Shown here one piece after another: positions 25,721 through 34,144 of a stretch of DNA of 40,757 nucleotides. Position numbers and translations under genes: made by a program. The notes under the pieces are model-generated. The model saw only the letters and a list, made by a program, of their open reading frames with translations. It was not told the DNA's origin and did not search any database. Source of the stretch: Oscillospiraceae bacterium (GTDB lineage Bacteria; Bacillota; Clostridia; Oscillospirales; UBA929); contig WRMG01000009.1 in NCBI GenBank assembly GCA_009777255.1, positions 1 to 40,757 of the forward strand, given 5' to 3'. How positions within the stretch are numbered: position 1 is the stretch's first letter; each line of letters starts with the position of its first letter.

Positions 25721-26536
25721 TTACACCCTCAGCTCCAATCCGTCATAAGCGACGGTTATGCCGTGCAGCCGCATTTTATCGTCTATCTGCGCGTGGCTCA
25801 GCCCGCCGCTGTGGGAAAAATGCGTGGCCACATAGCGTGTGCGGTTGTTCGAGCTTTTCTGCTGGAACATGCGCCGTTTTACGGTGATGTTGTCCTCCAT
25901 CGTCATATGGTTCGGCGTATCATTCTGTACGGGGTTGGTGCAATCCAGACTGACAAGGTTGATTGTTTTTTCCGCGAGATAATCCCATGTGTCCTCGGGG
26001 AAAAATCCGGTGTCGTTGCCGTACAGCATAACGCGCCCGTCCGATTCAATAAGATAAATATAAGCGCCGTCGCAGTGCCGCGCCTTCAGCGGCGTTATGA
26101 CATACCCGTCCGTTTCAAACGGGCGGAAAAGAAAAACCTCGGTAAATTCACAGCGTGCGCGCAGACGGCGCATGGTTTCCGAATCTATCGCCTTCTCAAA
26201 AGCCTCTTTCACCTGCCTACTGCCGAACAGCCTGATGCCTTCGCTCTGTTCGGCGTGCGGATGCAGCATATTCCTAAGCTCCGCGGGATAAAAATGCTCA
26301 TAATGCGCGTGGGTGATCAGAATATTCCTGACAAGCGACAGGTCCACCTTAAAGGTAAGCGCCTGTGAATATAAATCGGGCGGCATATCTATAAGCAGCA
26401 GCTTATCCACAATCATCGAGCTGCGGCGGCGCACGCTCTTTCCGCCCTCCTGACGCGCGTGGTGGCATACGTCACAGCGGCAAAAAACGCCGGGTACGCC
26501 CTCCGACGCGCCTGTTCCCAGATATTGTATCTGCAT
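25721..26536 (-). CDS. PhnP-like MBL-fold metallo-hydrolase
   Basis: Metallo-beta-lactamase-fold hydrolase of 271 residues resembling PhnP (cyclic phosphodiesterase). A Cys cluster FCRCDVCHHAR (Cys19, Cys21, Cys24) is like the structural zinc site of PhnP. The main metal motif reads ITHAHYEHF: His76, His78, His81 are kept, but the usual Asp of H-x-H-x-D-H is Glu80. Later metal ligands are probably in KARHCDGAY, GNDTGFF and ATHFSHSGG. Start ATG at 26536 with GGGAGG upstream. The natural substrate is unknown, and no other phn gene is present. Confidence 0.82.
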   Translation of the reverse strand: MQIQYLGTGASEGVPGVFCRCDVCHHARQEGGKSVRRRSSMIVDKLLLIDMPPDLYSQALTFKVDLSLVRNILITHAHYEHFYPAELRNMLHPHAEQSEGIRLFGSRQVKEAFEKAIDSETMRRLRARCEFTEVFLFRPFETDGYVITPLKARHCDGAYIYLIESDGRVMLYGNDTGFFPEDTWDYLAEKTINLVSLDCTNPVQNDTPNHMTMEDNITVKRRMFQQKSSNNRTRYVATHFSHSGGLSHAQIDDKMRLHGITVAYDGLELRV

Positions 26537-26552
26537 AAGAAACCTCCCGAAA

Positions 26553-27005
26553 TTATAACTGAGCGGCGGCTATTATCATTGCCGCGCATACGGCGAAAAC
26601 GCCGAACGGCCAAATCCGCCAAAAGGGCTTGATCACTGATTTCAGCGGGATACAGAGAACCGCGGCGGCCGCGGCGGTCACCGCCCCGAAAACAAACACC
26701 AGCGTCAGCAGGGGCTTTATCTCAGCCTTGAGATGCGCGTCGTCAAGAACCTTGAAATAAGAGGCCATCCCCGCGATGAGATACAGGGACGATAACGTGA
26801 TTGCCGCGCCCGCGATATGCTCGGCAAAGGTTTTCTTGCGCTTTACCGGAAGATTTATCGTCCTGAACTCCTGATTCGGGTCGTTAAGCGGCGGCACATG
26901 CAGCGGTATCATGCCGTCGGGCACCTCGCCGGTTTCCATGGCGCTGTAAAGCTCATCCAAATAAAGCTCTTCGGGGGTTTTTTCAATATTCTCGCTTTCA
27001 TTCAA
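26553..27005 (-). CDS. Small membrane protein of unknown function
   Basis: About 150 residues: an acidic, soluble N-terminal half (ENIEKTPEELYLDELYSAM) followed by three predicted membrane helices. Start chosen: TTG at 27005, which has GGGAGGTGATC correctly spaced upstream. The frame can be extended to GTG at 27014, but that codon overlaps the ribosome binding site itself. First gene of a leftward unit with the MBL and CapA genes; promoter at 27026-27054. No family recognised. Confidence 0.65.
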   Translation of the reverse strand: MNESENIEKTPEELYLDELYSAMETGEVPDGMIPLHVPPLNDPNQEFRTINLPVKRKKTFAEHIAGAAITLSSLYLIAGMASYFKVLDDAHLKAEIKPLLTLVFVFGAVTAAAAAVLCIPLKSVIKPFWRIWPFGVFAVCAAMIIAAAQL

Positions 27006-27025
27006 GGAGATCACCTCCCAATAGC

Positions 27026-27054
27026 ATTATACACCGAACCCCGGTAGATTTCAA
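27026..27054 (-). promoter_or_regulatory. Sigma-A promoter, leftward
   Basis: On the - strand, TTGAAA (27054-27049), 17-bp spacer, TATAAT (27031-27026). It would give a very short leader carrying the GGAGG site of the small membrane protein gene. Its -35 box directly abuts the -35 of the metA promoter. Confidence 0.75.
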
Positions 27055-27083
27055 TTGTTATTTATCAGCACCTATGATATAAT
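27055..27083 (+). promoter_or_regulatory. Sigma-A promoter of metA
   Basis: TTGTTA (27055-27060), 17-bp spacer, TATAAT (27078-27083) with TG at 27075-27076 (extended -10). The leader is only about 30 nt, too short for an S-box or T-box. Confidence 0.8.
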
Positions 27084-27118
27084 GAATTAACAAGACGAAC
27101 GAAAGGCTGTGACGCAAT

Positions 27119-28039
27119 ATGCCCATAAAAATATCAGACTCTCTGCCCGCGCGCGCCGTGCTTGACAGTGAGAATATCTTTGTTATGACCGAGCTGCGCG
27201 CCGCGCATCAGGATATAAGGCCGCTTAAACTTGTCATATTAAATCTCATGCCGACAAAAGTCACCACTGAGACACAGCTTTTGCGCTGCCTTTCAAACAC
27301 CCCGCTGCAAATAGAGGTGGATCTTTTGCAGACCTCGACATATAAATCCAAGAACACTGCCGAAGAACATCTGCTTAACTTTTACAAGACGTTCGACGAA
27401 ATAAAGAACAACAGATATGACGGAATGATAGTCACCGGCGCCCCCGTTGAAAATCTGCCGTTTGAGGAGGTCGCCTATTGGCCGGAGCTGCGCGTGATCA
27501 TGGACTGGACAAAAACGCATGTCCACTCGGCGTTCTTTATCTGCTGGGGAGCGCAGGCGGCGCTGTATCATTTCTACGGTGTGGAAAAACATCCGCTGGA
27601 GTCAAAAATGTTCGGCGTTTACGAACACAGGCTCTGCGCGCGCAACGTGCCGCTTTTGCGGGGGTTCGACGATGTGTTCCTTGCCCCGCACTCAAGCCAC
27701 GCGGCCGTCCGCTCAAGCGACATAGAGCGTATCGACGGCTTGAAGCTGCTGTCCGTGTCCGACACCGCCGGCGTTTATATAGCCATAAGCAACGACGGCC
27801 GGCGCATATTTGTAACGGGCCACTCGGAATATGACGCGGACACCCTGTCAAAGGAGTATTTCAGGGATATGGAGCGCGGTCTGGACATCCAAATGCCGCA
27901 TAACTATTTCCCCGGCGACGACCCAAAGAACCCGCCGCTTAACACATGGCGCTCACATTCGCAGATATTCTCAAACTGGCTGAACTATTATGTGTACCAA
28001 GAAACGCCTTATGACATACAAACGGTTGGAGTGATGTAG
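27119..28039 (+). CDS. metA: Homoserine O-acetyltransferase (MetA family)
   Basis: Activates homoserine for methionine synthesis in the cytoplasm. It has 306 residues and aligns without gaps to E. coli MetA numbering at the key sites: Cys142 ([10 protein letters not shown]) is the acyl-carrying nucleophile, and His235 and Glu237 ([11 protein letters not shown]) complete the active site. Residue 111 is Glu ([13 protein letters not shown]). In this family, Glu111 is linked to acetyl-CoA use and Gly111 to succinyl-CoA, so acetyltransferase activity is inferred. Start ATG with AAAGG upstream. The hydrolase gene begins at the base after its stop. Confidence 0.95.
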   Translation: MPIKISDSLPARAVLDSENIFVMTELRAAHQDIRPLKLVILNLMPTKVTTETQLLRCLSNTPLQIEVDLLQTSTYKSKNTAEEHLLNFYKTFDEIKNNRYDGMIVTGAPVENLPFEEVAYWPELRVIMDWTKTHVHSAFFICWGAQAALYHFYGVEKHPLESKMFGVYEHRLCARNVPLLRGFDDVFLAPHSSHAAVRSSDIERIDGLKLLSVSDTAGVYIAISNDGRRIFVTGHSEYDADTLSKEYFRDMERGLDIQMPHNYFPGDDPKNPPLNTWRSHSQIFSNWLNYYVYQETPYDIQTVGVM

Positions 28040-28981
28040 TTGCGTCCGGAAAAAAGACGGTTCAGCGCGCCCTGGTATGTTATAGTTATAATAGTTATAG
28101 GCACGGTACTCGGGCTGGGCGCCGTCTTTCACCAGTCCGCGCTACGCAACGACGCCGTCCGCTTTCCCGCGCCCGGAATAATCCCCCAAAACGGCGGCGG
28201 CACACACATCTACACAGCCGGCGGCAGAACCCGCGACGGTCAGCCGTCCGTTCTGCTGCTGGGAGGCTGGGGCACCGCCGGCCCCGTCGAGGATTACATG
28301 CCGCTGATGTCCAAGCTCAGGGCCGAGGCTAAGGTCATAGCCGTGGAGCGCCCGGGCTACGGCTACGCGCGGAAGGAGTTCTCCAAGCGCACGCTGGATA
28401 ACATGGTGGAGGAAATGCGCGCGGGGCTGGAGGAGCTGGGCGATCGCGGCCCGTATGTCGTCGTCGCGCATACGACCGCGGGGCTGGAGGCCATACATTA
28501 CGCCGCGCTGTATCCCGAAGAGGTGAGCGGCATCGTCTTTATAAACGCGCTGTCGCCCGGCGCGTATTACTATCAGCCGCGCAAATTTCTGGACTACCTT
28601 AAAGCCTATACTTATCCCATCCCGAAATACACGGGCATTTTCAGGCTGATAGGGGTATTCGGGCCTGAAACATTCGTGACAGGGCCGGACATTGATTCGG
28701 AGGCTTACACAGCCATGTTCAATAAAAACGTAATGTCGGGCGCCATGCGCGCCGAGCTGTCCATGCTGCGCAAAAACGCGACGACCGCGCTGCTGCACGG
28801 CGATCTGGAGGTCCCCTCCGCGGCGTTTGTGGACAGCAGGCCGTTTAACGAATCGAATCCCGAGCTTGTAAGGGTGTGGGGCGATTTCTTCGGCAACGTC
28901 GCCGAAACGGACGTCGGCTCATATATACACGGCTTTGAAACAGACATGGTGGCGGCTAAAATCCTCGAAATGGTCAGATGA
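28040..28981 (+). CDS. Alpha/beta hydrolase-fold protein, probably degenerate
   Basis: 313 residues with one N-terminal membrane helix (about 11-32) and an extracytoplasmic alpha/beta hydrolase fold (SVLLLGGWG, VERPGYGYARKEF, PEEVSGIVFINALSPGAY). The nucleophile elbow, normally G-H-S-x-G-G, reads AHTTAG, placing Thr145 where Ser is expected. Near the C-terminus the usual H-Y-I-H-x-x-x-P segment reads SYIHGFETD. Start TTG at 28040, directly after the metA stop, so translational coupling is likely. A link to methionine metabolism is not evident from the sequence. Function unknown. Confidence 0.75.
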   Translation: MRPEKRRFSAPWYVIVIIVIGTVLGLGAVFHQSALRNDAVRFPAPGIIPQNGGGTHIYTAGGRTRDGQPSVLLLGGWGTAGPVEDYMPLMSKLRAEAKVIAVERPGYGYARKEFSKRTLDNMVEEMRAGLEELGDRGPYVVVAHTTAGLEAIHYAALYPEEVSGIVFINALSPGAYYYQPRKFLDYLKAYTYPIPKYTGIFRLIGVFGPETFVTGPDIDSEAYTAMFNKNVMSGAMRAELSMLRKNATTALLHGDLEVPSAAFVDSRPFNESNPELVRVWGDFFGNVAETDVGSYIHGFETDMVAAKILEMVR

Positions 28982-28995
28982 CAGAATAACACCGC

Positions 28996-29042
28996 TCCCC
29001 GCGAAGGGGATATGTGTGCCGGGGGTTCGGGGGCGGACCCCC
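28996..29042. other. Two hairpins between convergent genes
   Basis: TCCCC/GGGGA (28996-29010) and a stronger GGGGGTTC/GGACCCCC (29021-29042, one wobble pair) lie between the hydrolase stop and the potD stop. Neither is followed by a T-run on either strand, so a terminator role is uncertain. Confidence 0.4.
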
Positions 29043-29057
29043 GCATTGCCTGCCTGC

Positions 29058-30095
29058 CTATCCGCTGATGAGCTGCGTCCAGAGGTCGGCGTAAAGCTGC
29101 CGCGTGAGCATACTTACATTGACAAACTCCTCGCAGCGGGCCAGAACATCGGCGCCCGGATAGATTATTTCATTGTATTTCAACTCGTCGTCAAGCGCCT
29201 CAAACGCCGACAAAACGGGCGTCGCGTAACATGTGACCTCGGCGTTTGCCAGCGCCGCCTTTGTGCTTGTCATAAAGTTGATATATTTCTCGGCGTTCTC
29301 TTTGTTCGCCGCGCCCTTTGGTATGCACATGGCGTCCACGAATAAATTCGTGCCCTCCTTGGGAACGGCAAACCTGAGCGCGGGGTTATCCTCAAGCATG
29401 GTGAAGTAGTCGCCGGCGTAATACGGGCCGAGCAAAGCCTCGCCGCCGCCCAGCTTGTCATAAATCTGATCCATGGTATACGCCTGCACCAGAGGCTTTT
29501 GCCGCTGAAGCAGCTCAAACGCGGCGTATATCTCGTCGGGGTTTTCGGTGTTCAGCGAAAACCCCAGATATTTCAGCGCGATACCGAACGTGTCGCGCGA
29601 GTTATCAAACATCAGCAGCTGGCCGGAATATCTGGGGTCGAACAGCGCGCCCCAGCTGTCAAGCGTTTCGGCTATCTCGTCGGAGTTGTAAATCAGCCCG
29701 ACGATCCCCCACATATAGGGAACCGAGAACTTATTCGAGGGATCGTAGCTGGGATTCTTCAGCTCGGGGTTGATGTCGCCGAAGTTGGGGATGTTGGCGA
29801 AATCAAGCGCCTCCAGCATATCCTCCTCAATAAGCCGCCCTATCATATAATCCGAGGGGAAAATAACGTCGTAGCTGGCGCCGCCCTGTTTAAGATAAGA
29901 GTACATCATCTCGTTGGTCTCAAAGGTTCTGTAATTCACTTTAATACCGGTCTGCTTCTCAAACTCCCTGTTCAAATCGGTGTCCATGTACTCGCCCCAG
30001 TTGTAAACATTCACAACGCCGTTCGGCGTGCCCGCGCAGCCCGCCAGAATAACTGCGGCCAGCAAGACCAACAGTGCCAGAAATACTTTTTTCAA
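29058..30095 (-). CDS. potD: Spermidine/putrescine-binding lipoprotein PotD
   Basis: Substrate-binding protein of the polyamine ABC importer, 345 residues. Signal peptide with lipobox LAGC (Cys about 20), then VVNVYNWGEYMDTDL, the typical PotD start, VIFPSDYMIGRLIEEDMLE and the hinge motif VPYMWGIVGLIYNSDE. Last gene of the leftward potABCD cluster; overlaps potC by 4 bp. Putrescine versus spermidine preference cannot be told from this. Confidence 0.95.
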   Translation of the reverse strand: MKKVFLALLVLLAAVILAGCAGTPNGVVNVYNWGEYMDTDLNREFEKQTGIKVNYRTFETNEMMYSYLKQGGASYDVIFPSDYMIGRLIEEDMLEALDFANIPNFGDINPELKNPSYDPSNKFSVPYMWGIVGLIYNSDEIAETLDSWGALFDPRYSGQLLMFDNSRDTFGIALKYLGFSLNTENPDEIYAAFELLQRQKPLVQAYTMDQIYDKLGGGEALLGPYYAGDYFTMLEDNPALRFAVPKEGTNLFVDAMCIPKGAANKENAEKYINFMTSTKAALANAEVTCYATPVLSAFEALDDELKYNEIIYPGADVLARCEEFVNVSMLTRQLYADLWTQLISG

Positions 30096-30892
30096 TGCTT
30101 TACCCTCCTGCTTTCTTTTCTTTGAGCTATATTTATTATTACTAAGAGTGTTAAAACGACTAAAAATAACAGAGTGGATATGGCGTTTATCTCGGGGCTT
30201 ACCCGTTTTCGCGTCATCGCGTATATCGTCATGGGCAAAGTCTGAACCGAGGAGCCCGCCGTAAAGTAGCTGATAACAAAGTCGTCGATACTCAGCGTAA
30301 ACGCTATCAGCGCCCCGGTGACAACCCCCGGCGTTATCTCCGGCAGTATAACCTTACAGAGCGCCCGGAACGGCGTCGCGCCAAGGTCAAGCGCCGCCTC
30401 GAAGAGATGCTTGTTAAGGCTTTTCAGCTTAGGCATTACCGATAGAATGACATACGGAACATTAAACGTTATGTGTGCCAGCAGCAAAGTGAAAAACCCC
30501 AGCTCAATGTTCGTGACCGACCTGATGAAAACAAACAGCAGCATAAGCGACACGCCCGTTATAACGTCGGGATTGACGGCGGGAATAATGCTGACCGTCA
30601 TAAAAAACTGCCTCACACGCCGCCGCATGGCGTGGAACCCGATCGCCGCCGCCGTGCCTATAACCGTCGCGAAGAACGCCGCCAGAAGGGATACAAGCAC
30701 CGTCGTGTAAAGAGAGTTCAGGATAAGCTCGTTCTTTAGCAGCTGCGAATACCAGTCAAGCGTAAACCCCGACCATACCGTCCGGCTTTTGCCGGCGTTA
30801 AACGAGAATACAATCATCAGCGCGATAGGGGAATAGAGGAATATCCCCGTAAGAACCATCAGTATGCGGCCTGTAAAGTATCTCTGATTCAC
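30092..30892 (-). CDS. potC: Spermidine/putrescine ABC permease PotC
   Basis: Inner-membrane permease of 266 residues with six helices. The EAA loop, which contacts PotA, reads EAALDLGATPFRALCKVILP. Typical PotC opening FLYSPIALMIVFSFNAGKS. Overlaps potB and potD by 4 bp each. Confidence 0.94.
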   Translation of the reverse strand: MNQRYFTGRILMVLTGIFLYSPIALMIVFSFNAGKSRTVWSGFTLDWYSQLLKNELILNSLYTTVLVSLLAAFFATVIGTAAAIGFHAMRRRVRQFFMTVSIIPAVNPDVITGVSLMLLFVFIRSVTNIELGFFTLLLAHITFNVPYVILSVMPKLKSLNKHLFEAALDLGATPFRALCKVILPEITPGVVTGALIAFTLSIDDFVISYFTAGSSVQTLPMTIYAMTRKRVSPEINAISTLLFLVVLTLLVIINIAQRKESRRVKH

Positions 30893-31698
30893 AACACCAC
30901 CGCGCTTTCCCCGCCGTCGCCGAAGCGGTTCATCACCGACATTGACAGCAGCACAATCACCATCATCACAAGAGAAATCGCGGCGCCCAGATACGGGTTA
31001 TACGCGTTGCCCGTGAACTGCATCTCTATAAGATCGCCCAGCATCAGGGTCTTGCCGCCGCCCAAAAGCCGCGAGATGATAAACGTCGAAACGCCCGGCA
31101 CAAACACCATGGTAATGCCGGAGATCACGCCCGGCACGGAGATCGGCAGCACCACGCGCATAAACGTCTTGGCCGAGTTCGCGCCCAGGTCGCCCGCCGC
31201 CTCCATCATTGATTTGTCCATTTTGTGCAGTACGGTGTGTATCGGCAGCGTCATAAACGGCAGGTAGTTATACACCATGCCCAGCACAACCGCCGCCTCG
31301 GTATTTATTATATGCACGTTCGGCAGCCGAAAAACATTTAACAGCTGATTAAGGAAGCCGCTGTTTTCCAGAATGGACATCCACGCGTAAGTCCTCAGCA
31401 GAAAGTTCATCCACATCGGCAGCATCAGAAGCATAAGCGCCGCAGCCGCCACGGCCGGTTTCTCGCGTGACATAACATATGCCAGGGGATAGCCTATCAT
31501 CAGGCAAATCGCGGTCGAGATAAGCGACAGCCACAGGGAGCGCCCGAACACGGGCGCGTATTTCATCATGTCGGAAAAGTTATCAAGCGTGACGCCGCCG
31601 TCGGCGCTCGTAAGAGAAAACCCGACAATCAAAACCAGCGGCACGACGACAAAAACAGCCATCCATCCCACATGGGGGAACGCGTAGCGGCGGCTCAC
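30889..31698 (-). CDS. potB: Spermidine/putrescine ABC permease PotB
   Basis: Partner permease of 269 residues with six helices. The EAA loop is [20 protein letters not shown], and the N-terminal part carries [16 protein letters not shown], typical of PotB. Overlaps potA and potC by 4 bp each, so all four subunits are translationally coupled. Confidence 0.94.
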   Translation of the reverse strand: MSRRYAFPHVGWMAVFVVVPLVLIVGFSLTSADGGVTLDNFSDMMKYAPVFGRSLWLSLISTAICLMIGYPLAYVMSREKPAVAAAALMLLMLPMWMNFLLRTYAWMSILENSGFLNQLLNVFRLPNVHIINTEAAVVLGMVYNYLPFMTLPIHTVLHKMDKSMMEAAGDLGANSAKTFMRVVLPISVPGVISGITMVFVPGVSTFIISRLLGGGKTLMLGDLIEMQFTGNAYNPYLGAAISLVMMVIVLLSMSVMNRFGDGGESAVVL

Positions 31699-32738
31699 GC
31701 CGTTTTCCCCTTGCGCATGATATGTATGTCAAAGGGCTTTACAGAGAGGCTCACGGCCGCGCCGACGGGCTGGCTGAGCGTAGAGTGGACCATCCAGCTG
31801 AAGCCGCCGGAATCCACCATCATCTCGTAATGCACACCCTTGAACGTAACCGAGCTTACCGTGCCGCTCAATTGCCCCCCGCCCTCGCCGACGGTCAAAT
31901 CCTCGGGACGGATGACGACGTCCACAGGCTCGTCTTTGTCAAAGCCCCTGTCCACGCACTCGAAACGTCTGCCTGAGAACTCGACGTCGCAGTCGCCTAT
32001 CATAACGCCGTCGATTATGTTCGACTCGCCGATGAAGTCGGCGACAAAAGCGTTTATGGGTTCGTTGTATATATCCTGCGGCGTGCCTATCTGCAAAATC
32101 TCGCCGTTGTTCATTACAACGACCGTGTCGCTCATGGTAAGCGCTTCCTCCTGATCGTGCGTGACGTATATGAACGTTATGCCGACCTGCTTCTGAATAG
32201 CTTTCAGCTCGGCCTGCATCTCCTTGCGCAGCTTGAGATCAAGCGCGCCCAGCGGTTCATCCAGCAGCAATACCTGCGGGCGGTTGACCACCGCGCGGGC
32301 GATGGCCACGCGCTGCTGCTGCCCGCCGGACAGCTGGTGTACGCGGCGTTTTTCATATCCGAGCAACCCGACAAGCGCCAGCGAATCGTTGACGCGGGTT
32401 TTAATCTCATCCTCACGCGTTTTGGCGATACGCAGCCCGAACGCGACGTTTTCATAAACGTTCAGATGCGGGAACAGCGCATACTTCTGGAACACCGTAT
32501 TGACCCTCCGCTTATACGGCGGAACGTCGTTAATCCTCACCCCGTCAAAAAACACATCGCCGGACGTCGGCGTTTCAAAACCCCCGATTATCCTGAGGGT
32601 CGTGGTCTTACCGCATCCGCTTGGCCCTAGAAGGGTGAGGAATTCTTGGTTTTTGATTGTTAAATTTATCGAATTAAGAATAACATCATCGTCAAACACC
32701 ATAACACAGTCTACAAGACGAATGAGGTCTTTGGACAT
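31695..32738 (-). CDS. potA: Spermidine/putrescine ABC ATP-binding protein PotA
   Basis: ATPase of the importer, 347 residues. Walker [10 protein letters not shown] (from 38), signature LSGGQQQR (135-142), Walker [14 protein letters not shown]-loop [10 protein letters not shown], and a C-terminal TOBE-type regulatory domain (about 270-345). First gene of the operon, with GGGGGATG upstream of the ATG and a near-perfect promoter at 32786-32814. Confidence 0.96.
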   Translation of the reverse strand: MSKDLIRLVDCVMVFDDDVILNSINLTIKNQEFLTLLGPSGCGKTTTLRIIGGFETPTSGDVFFDGVRINDVPPYKRRVNTVFQKYALFPHLNVYENVAFGLRIAKTREDEIKTRVNDSLALVGLLGYEKRRVHQLSGGQQQRVAIARAVVNRPQVLLLDEPLGALDLKLRKEMQAELKAIQKQVGITFIYVTHDQEEALTMSDTVVVMNNGEILQIGTPQDIYNEPINAFVADFIGESNIIDGVMIGDCDVEFSGRRFECVDRGFDKDEPVDVVIRPEDLTVGEGGGQLSGTVSSVTFKGVHYEMMVDSGGFSWMVHSTLSQPVGAAVSLSVKPFDIHIMRKGKTA

Positions 32739-32785
32739 TTATCATCCCCCGTTTCGTTCGTGCGGTATTAAAGGGTACGAGAGAT

Positions 32786-32814
32786 AATATACAGTAATTT
32801 GTCGCGGGTGTCAA
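32786..32814 (-). promoter_or_regulatory. Sigma-A promoter of potABCD
   Basis: On the - strand, TTGACA (32814-32809), 17-bp spacer, TATATT (32791-32786). The transcript start would be near 32779, about 40 nt before potA. No riboswitch is visible in the leader. Confidence 0.85.
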
Positions 32815-32873
32815 CATAAATTTTTTAGCGCCGGTATACCCGTGTTATCCCCGATGTCGGTAAATGTCGCACC

Positions 32874-32899
32874 CCGAATGTTTCACGTGAAACATTCGG
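32874..32899. promoter_or_regulatory. parS: parS centromere-like site (ParB binding)
   Basis: The 16-bp sequence TGTTTCACGTGAAACA at 32879-32894 is the exact bacterial parS consensus. It is the centre of a longer perfect 26-bp palindrome (32874-32899). ParB/Spo0J binds parS and spreads to organise chromosome origin segregation. It lies between the divergent potA and malic enzyme promoters without overlapping either. parA and parB are not in the window. Confidence 0.93.
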
Positions 32900-32907
32900 C
32901 GGCCCCG

Positions 32908-32936
32908 TTGAAACTTTGCTCCCGCCGTGATATAAT
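32908..32936 (+). promoter_or_regulatory. Sigma-A promoter of malic enzyme-fumarase operon
   Basis: TTGAAA (32908-32913), 17-bp spacer, TATAAT (32931-32936) with TG at 32928-32929 (extended -10). It begins 8 bp after the parS palindrome ends, so ParB spreading could affect it. Confidence 0.85.
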
Positions 32937-32968
32937 GCCGGCAGGACTGAAAGGCGGGAAGAGGGAAT

Positions 32969-34144
32969 ATGAGCAGGAGTATAAACGAACTGGCGGCCGA
33001 GCTGCACGAGAAGCACGGAGGGAAGCTCTGTGTCGGCAGCAAGATACCGATTAACAGCCGCGAGGACTTGAGCCTGGCGTATACGCCGGGGGTCGCGGAG
33101 CCGTGCCGCAGGATACACGCCAATCCGGCGGACGCCTATAGATACACCTCAAAGGGGAATATGGTCGCCGTTGTATCCGACGGGTCGGCGGTTCTCGGGC
33201 TGGGCAACATCGGCGGGCTGGCATCGCTGCCGGTGATGGAGGGCAAGGCGATACTGTTCAAGGAGTTCGCGGGCGTGGACGCGGTTCCGCTGTGCCTGAA
33301 CACGCAGGACGACGACGAGATAATCGCGGTCGTCAAAGCTGTGTCGCCGACCTTTGGCGGCATAAATCTGGAGGACATCGCCGCCCCGCGCTGCTTTACG
33401 ATAGAGCGGAGGCTGAGGGAGGCTGGGCTGGGGATACCGGTGTTTCACGACGACCAGCACGGCACGGCCATATGCGTTTTGGCGGGGCTGATGAACGCCT
33501 CGAAGGTTGTGGGCAAGCCGCTTTCGGGCTTGACGGCCGCCGTTAACGGCGCGGGCGCAGCCGGTTCCGCCATAGCGCGGATACTGCTGAGGGCTGGCGT
33601 GAAGGATATAAGGCTGGTTGATATGAACGGGACGATCAACCGCGGCGAGCCGGACACAATGCTGAACTGGAACCATGAGGAGCTGGCGGCGATAACCAAC
33701 AGGGATAATATAAGCGGCGGACTGGCCGCCGCCGTCGTTGACGCCGACGTGTTTATCGGCGTTTCAAAGCCGGGGCTGCTGACCGGCGGCATGATTAAAA
33801 CAATGGCGGACAGACCGGTCATATTCGCCATGGCGAACCCGACGCCCGAAATCTTCCCCGACGAGGCGAAAAGCGCCGGGGCCGCTGTCGTCGGCACCGG
33901 CAGGAGCGACTTCCCCAATCAGATCAACAATGTGCTGGTGTTCCCGGGGATATTTAAGGGCGCGTTAAGAGCCAGAGCCGCCGACATAACCGATGAGATG
34001 AAGATGGCGGCCGCGGCGGCGCTTGCCGGTTATATACCGGAGGATGAGCTTACGCCCGAGAACATACTGCCGGACGCGCTGGATAAGAATGTGGCAAGCG
34101 TTATCGCGGACGCGGTGGAAAGAGCGGCGGGGGAACAGGGATGA
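32969..34144 (+). CDS. NAD(P)-dependent malic enzyme
   Basis: Oxidative decarboxylation of malate to pyruvate and CO2 (or the reverse), cytoplasmic, 391 residues, the short bacterial type without a phosphotransacetylase domain. Motifs: LSLAYTPGVAEPCR, GKAILFKEFAGVDAVPLCL (catalytic Lys), GGINLEDIAAPRCF (metal-binding Glu/Asp), FHDDQHGTAICVLAG, and the nucleotide site NGAGAAGSAIARIL. NAD versus NADP use is undecided. The start ATG follows GGGAAGAGGG. Overlaps fumarase by 4 bp (ATGA): adjacent steps in malate metabolism. Confidence 0.95.
   Translation: MSRSINELAAELHEKHGGKLCVGSKIPINSREDLSLAYTPGVAEPCRRIHANPADAYRYTSKGNMVAVVSDGSAVLGLGNIGGLASLPVMEGKAILFKEFAGVDAVPLCLNTQDDDEIIAVVKAVSPTFGGINLEDIAAPRCFTIERRLREAGLGIPVFHDDQHGTAICVLAGLMNASKVVGKPLSGLTAAVNGAGAAGSAIARILLRAGVKDIRLVDMNGTINRGEPDTMLNWNHEELAAITNRDNISGGLAAAVVDADVFIGVSKPGLLTGGMIKTMADRPVIFAMANPTPEIFPDEAKSAGAAVVGTGRSDFPNQINNVLVFPGIFKGALRARAADITDEMKMAAAAALAGYIPEDELTPENILPDALDKNVASVIADAVERAAGEQG

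Noticed and set aside
25433-26368. Long open frame (311 codons) on the + strand opposite the CapA-like and MBL genes
   Set aside because: It lies antisense to two well-supported genes, has no ribosome binding site or recognisable domain, and mirrors their GC-rich third positions.
26403-26411. TTATCCACA, a perfect DnaA-box match
   Set aside because: A single copy inside the MBL coding sequence with no cluster or AT-rich unwinding region nearby; expected about once by chance in a region of this size. Not evidence of oriC here.
27006-27014. GTG start for the small membrane protein
   Set aside because: The GTG is part of the GGAGGTG ribosome binding site itself; the TTG nine bases downstream is correctly spaced.
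27084-27118. Possible S-box or T-box leader before metA
   Set aside because: Only about 30 nt separate the promoter and the start codon, too short for any known methionine riboswitch.
29499-30125. 208-codon + strand frame opposite potD
   Set aside because: Antisense shadow of a clear PotD gene; no start signal or domain.
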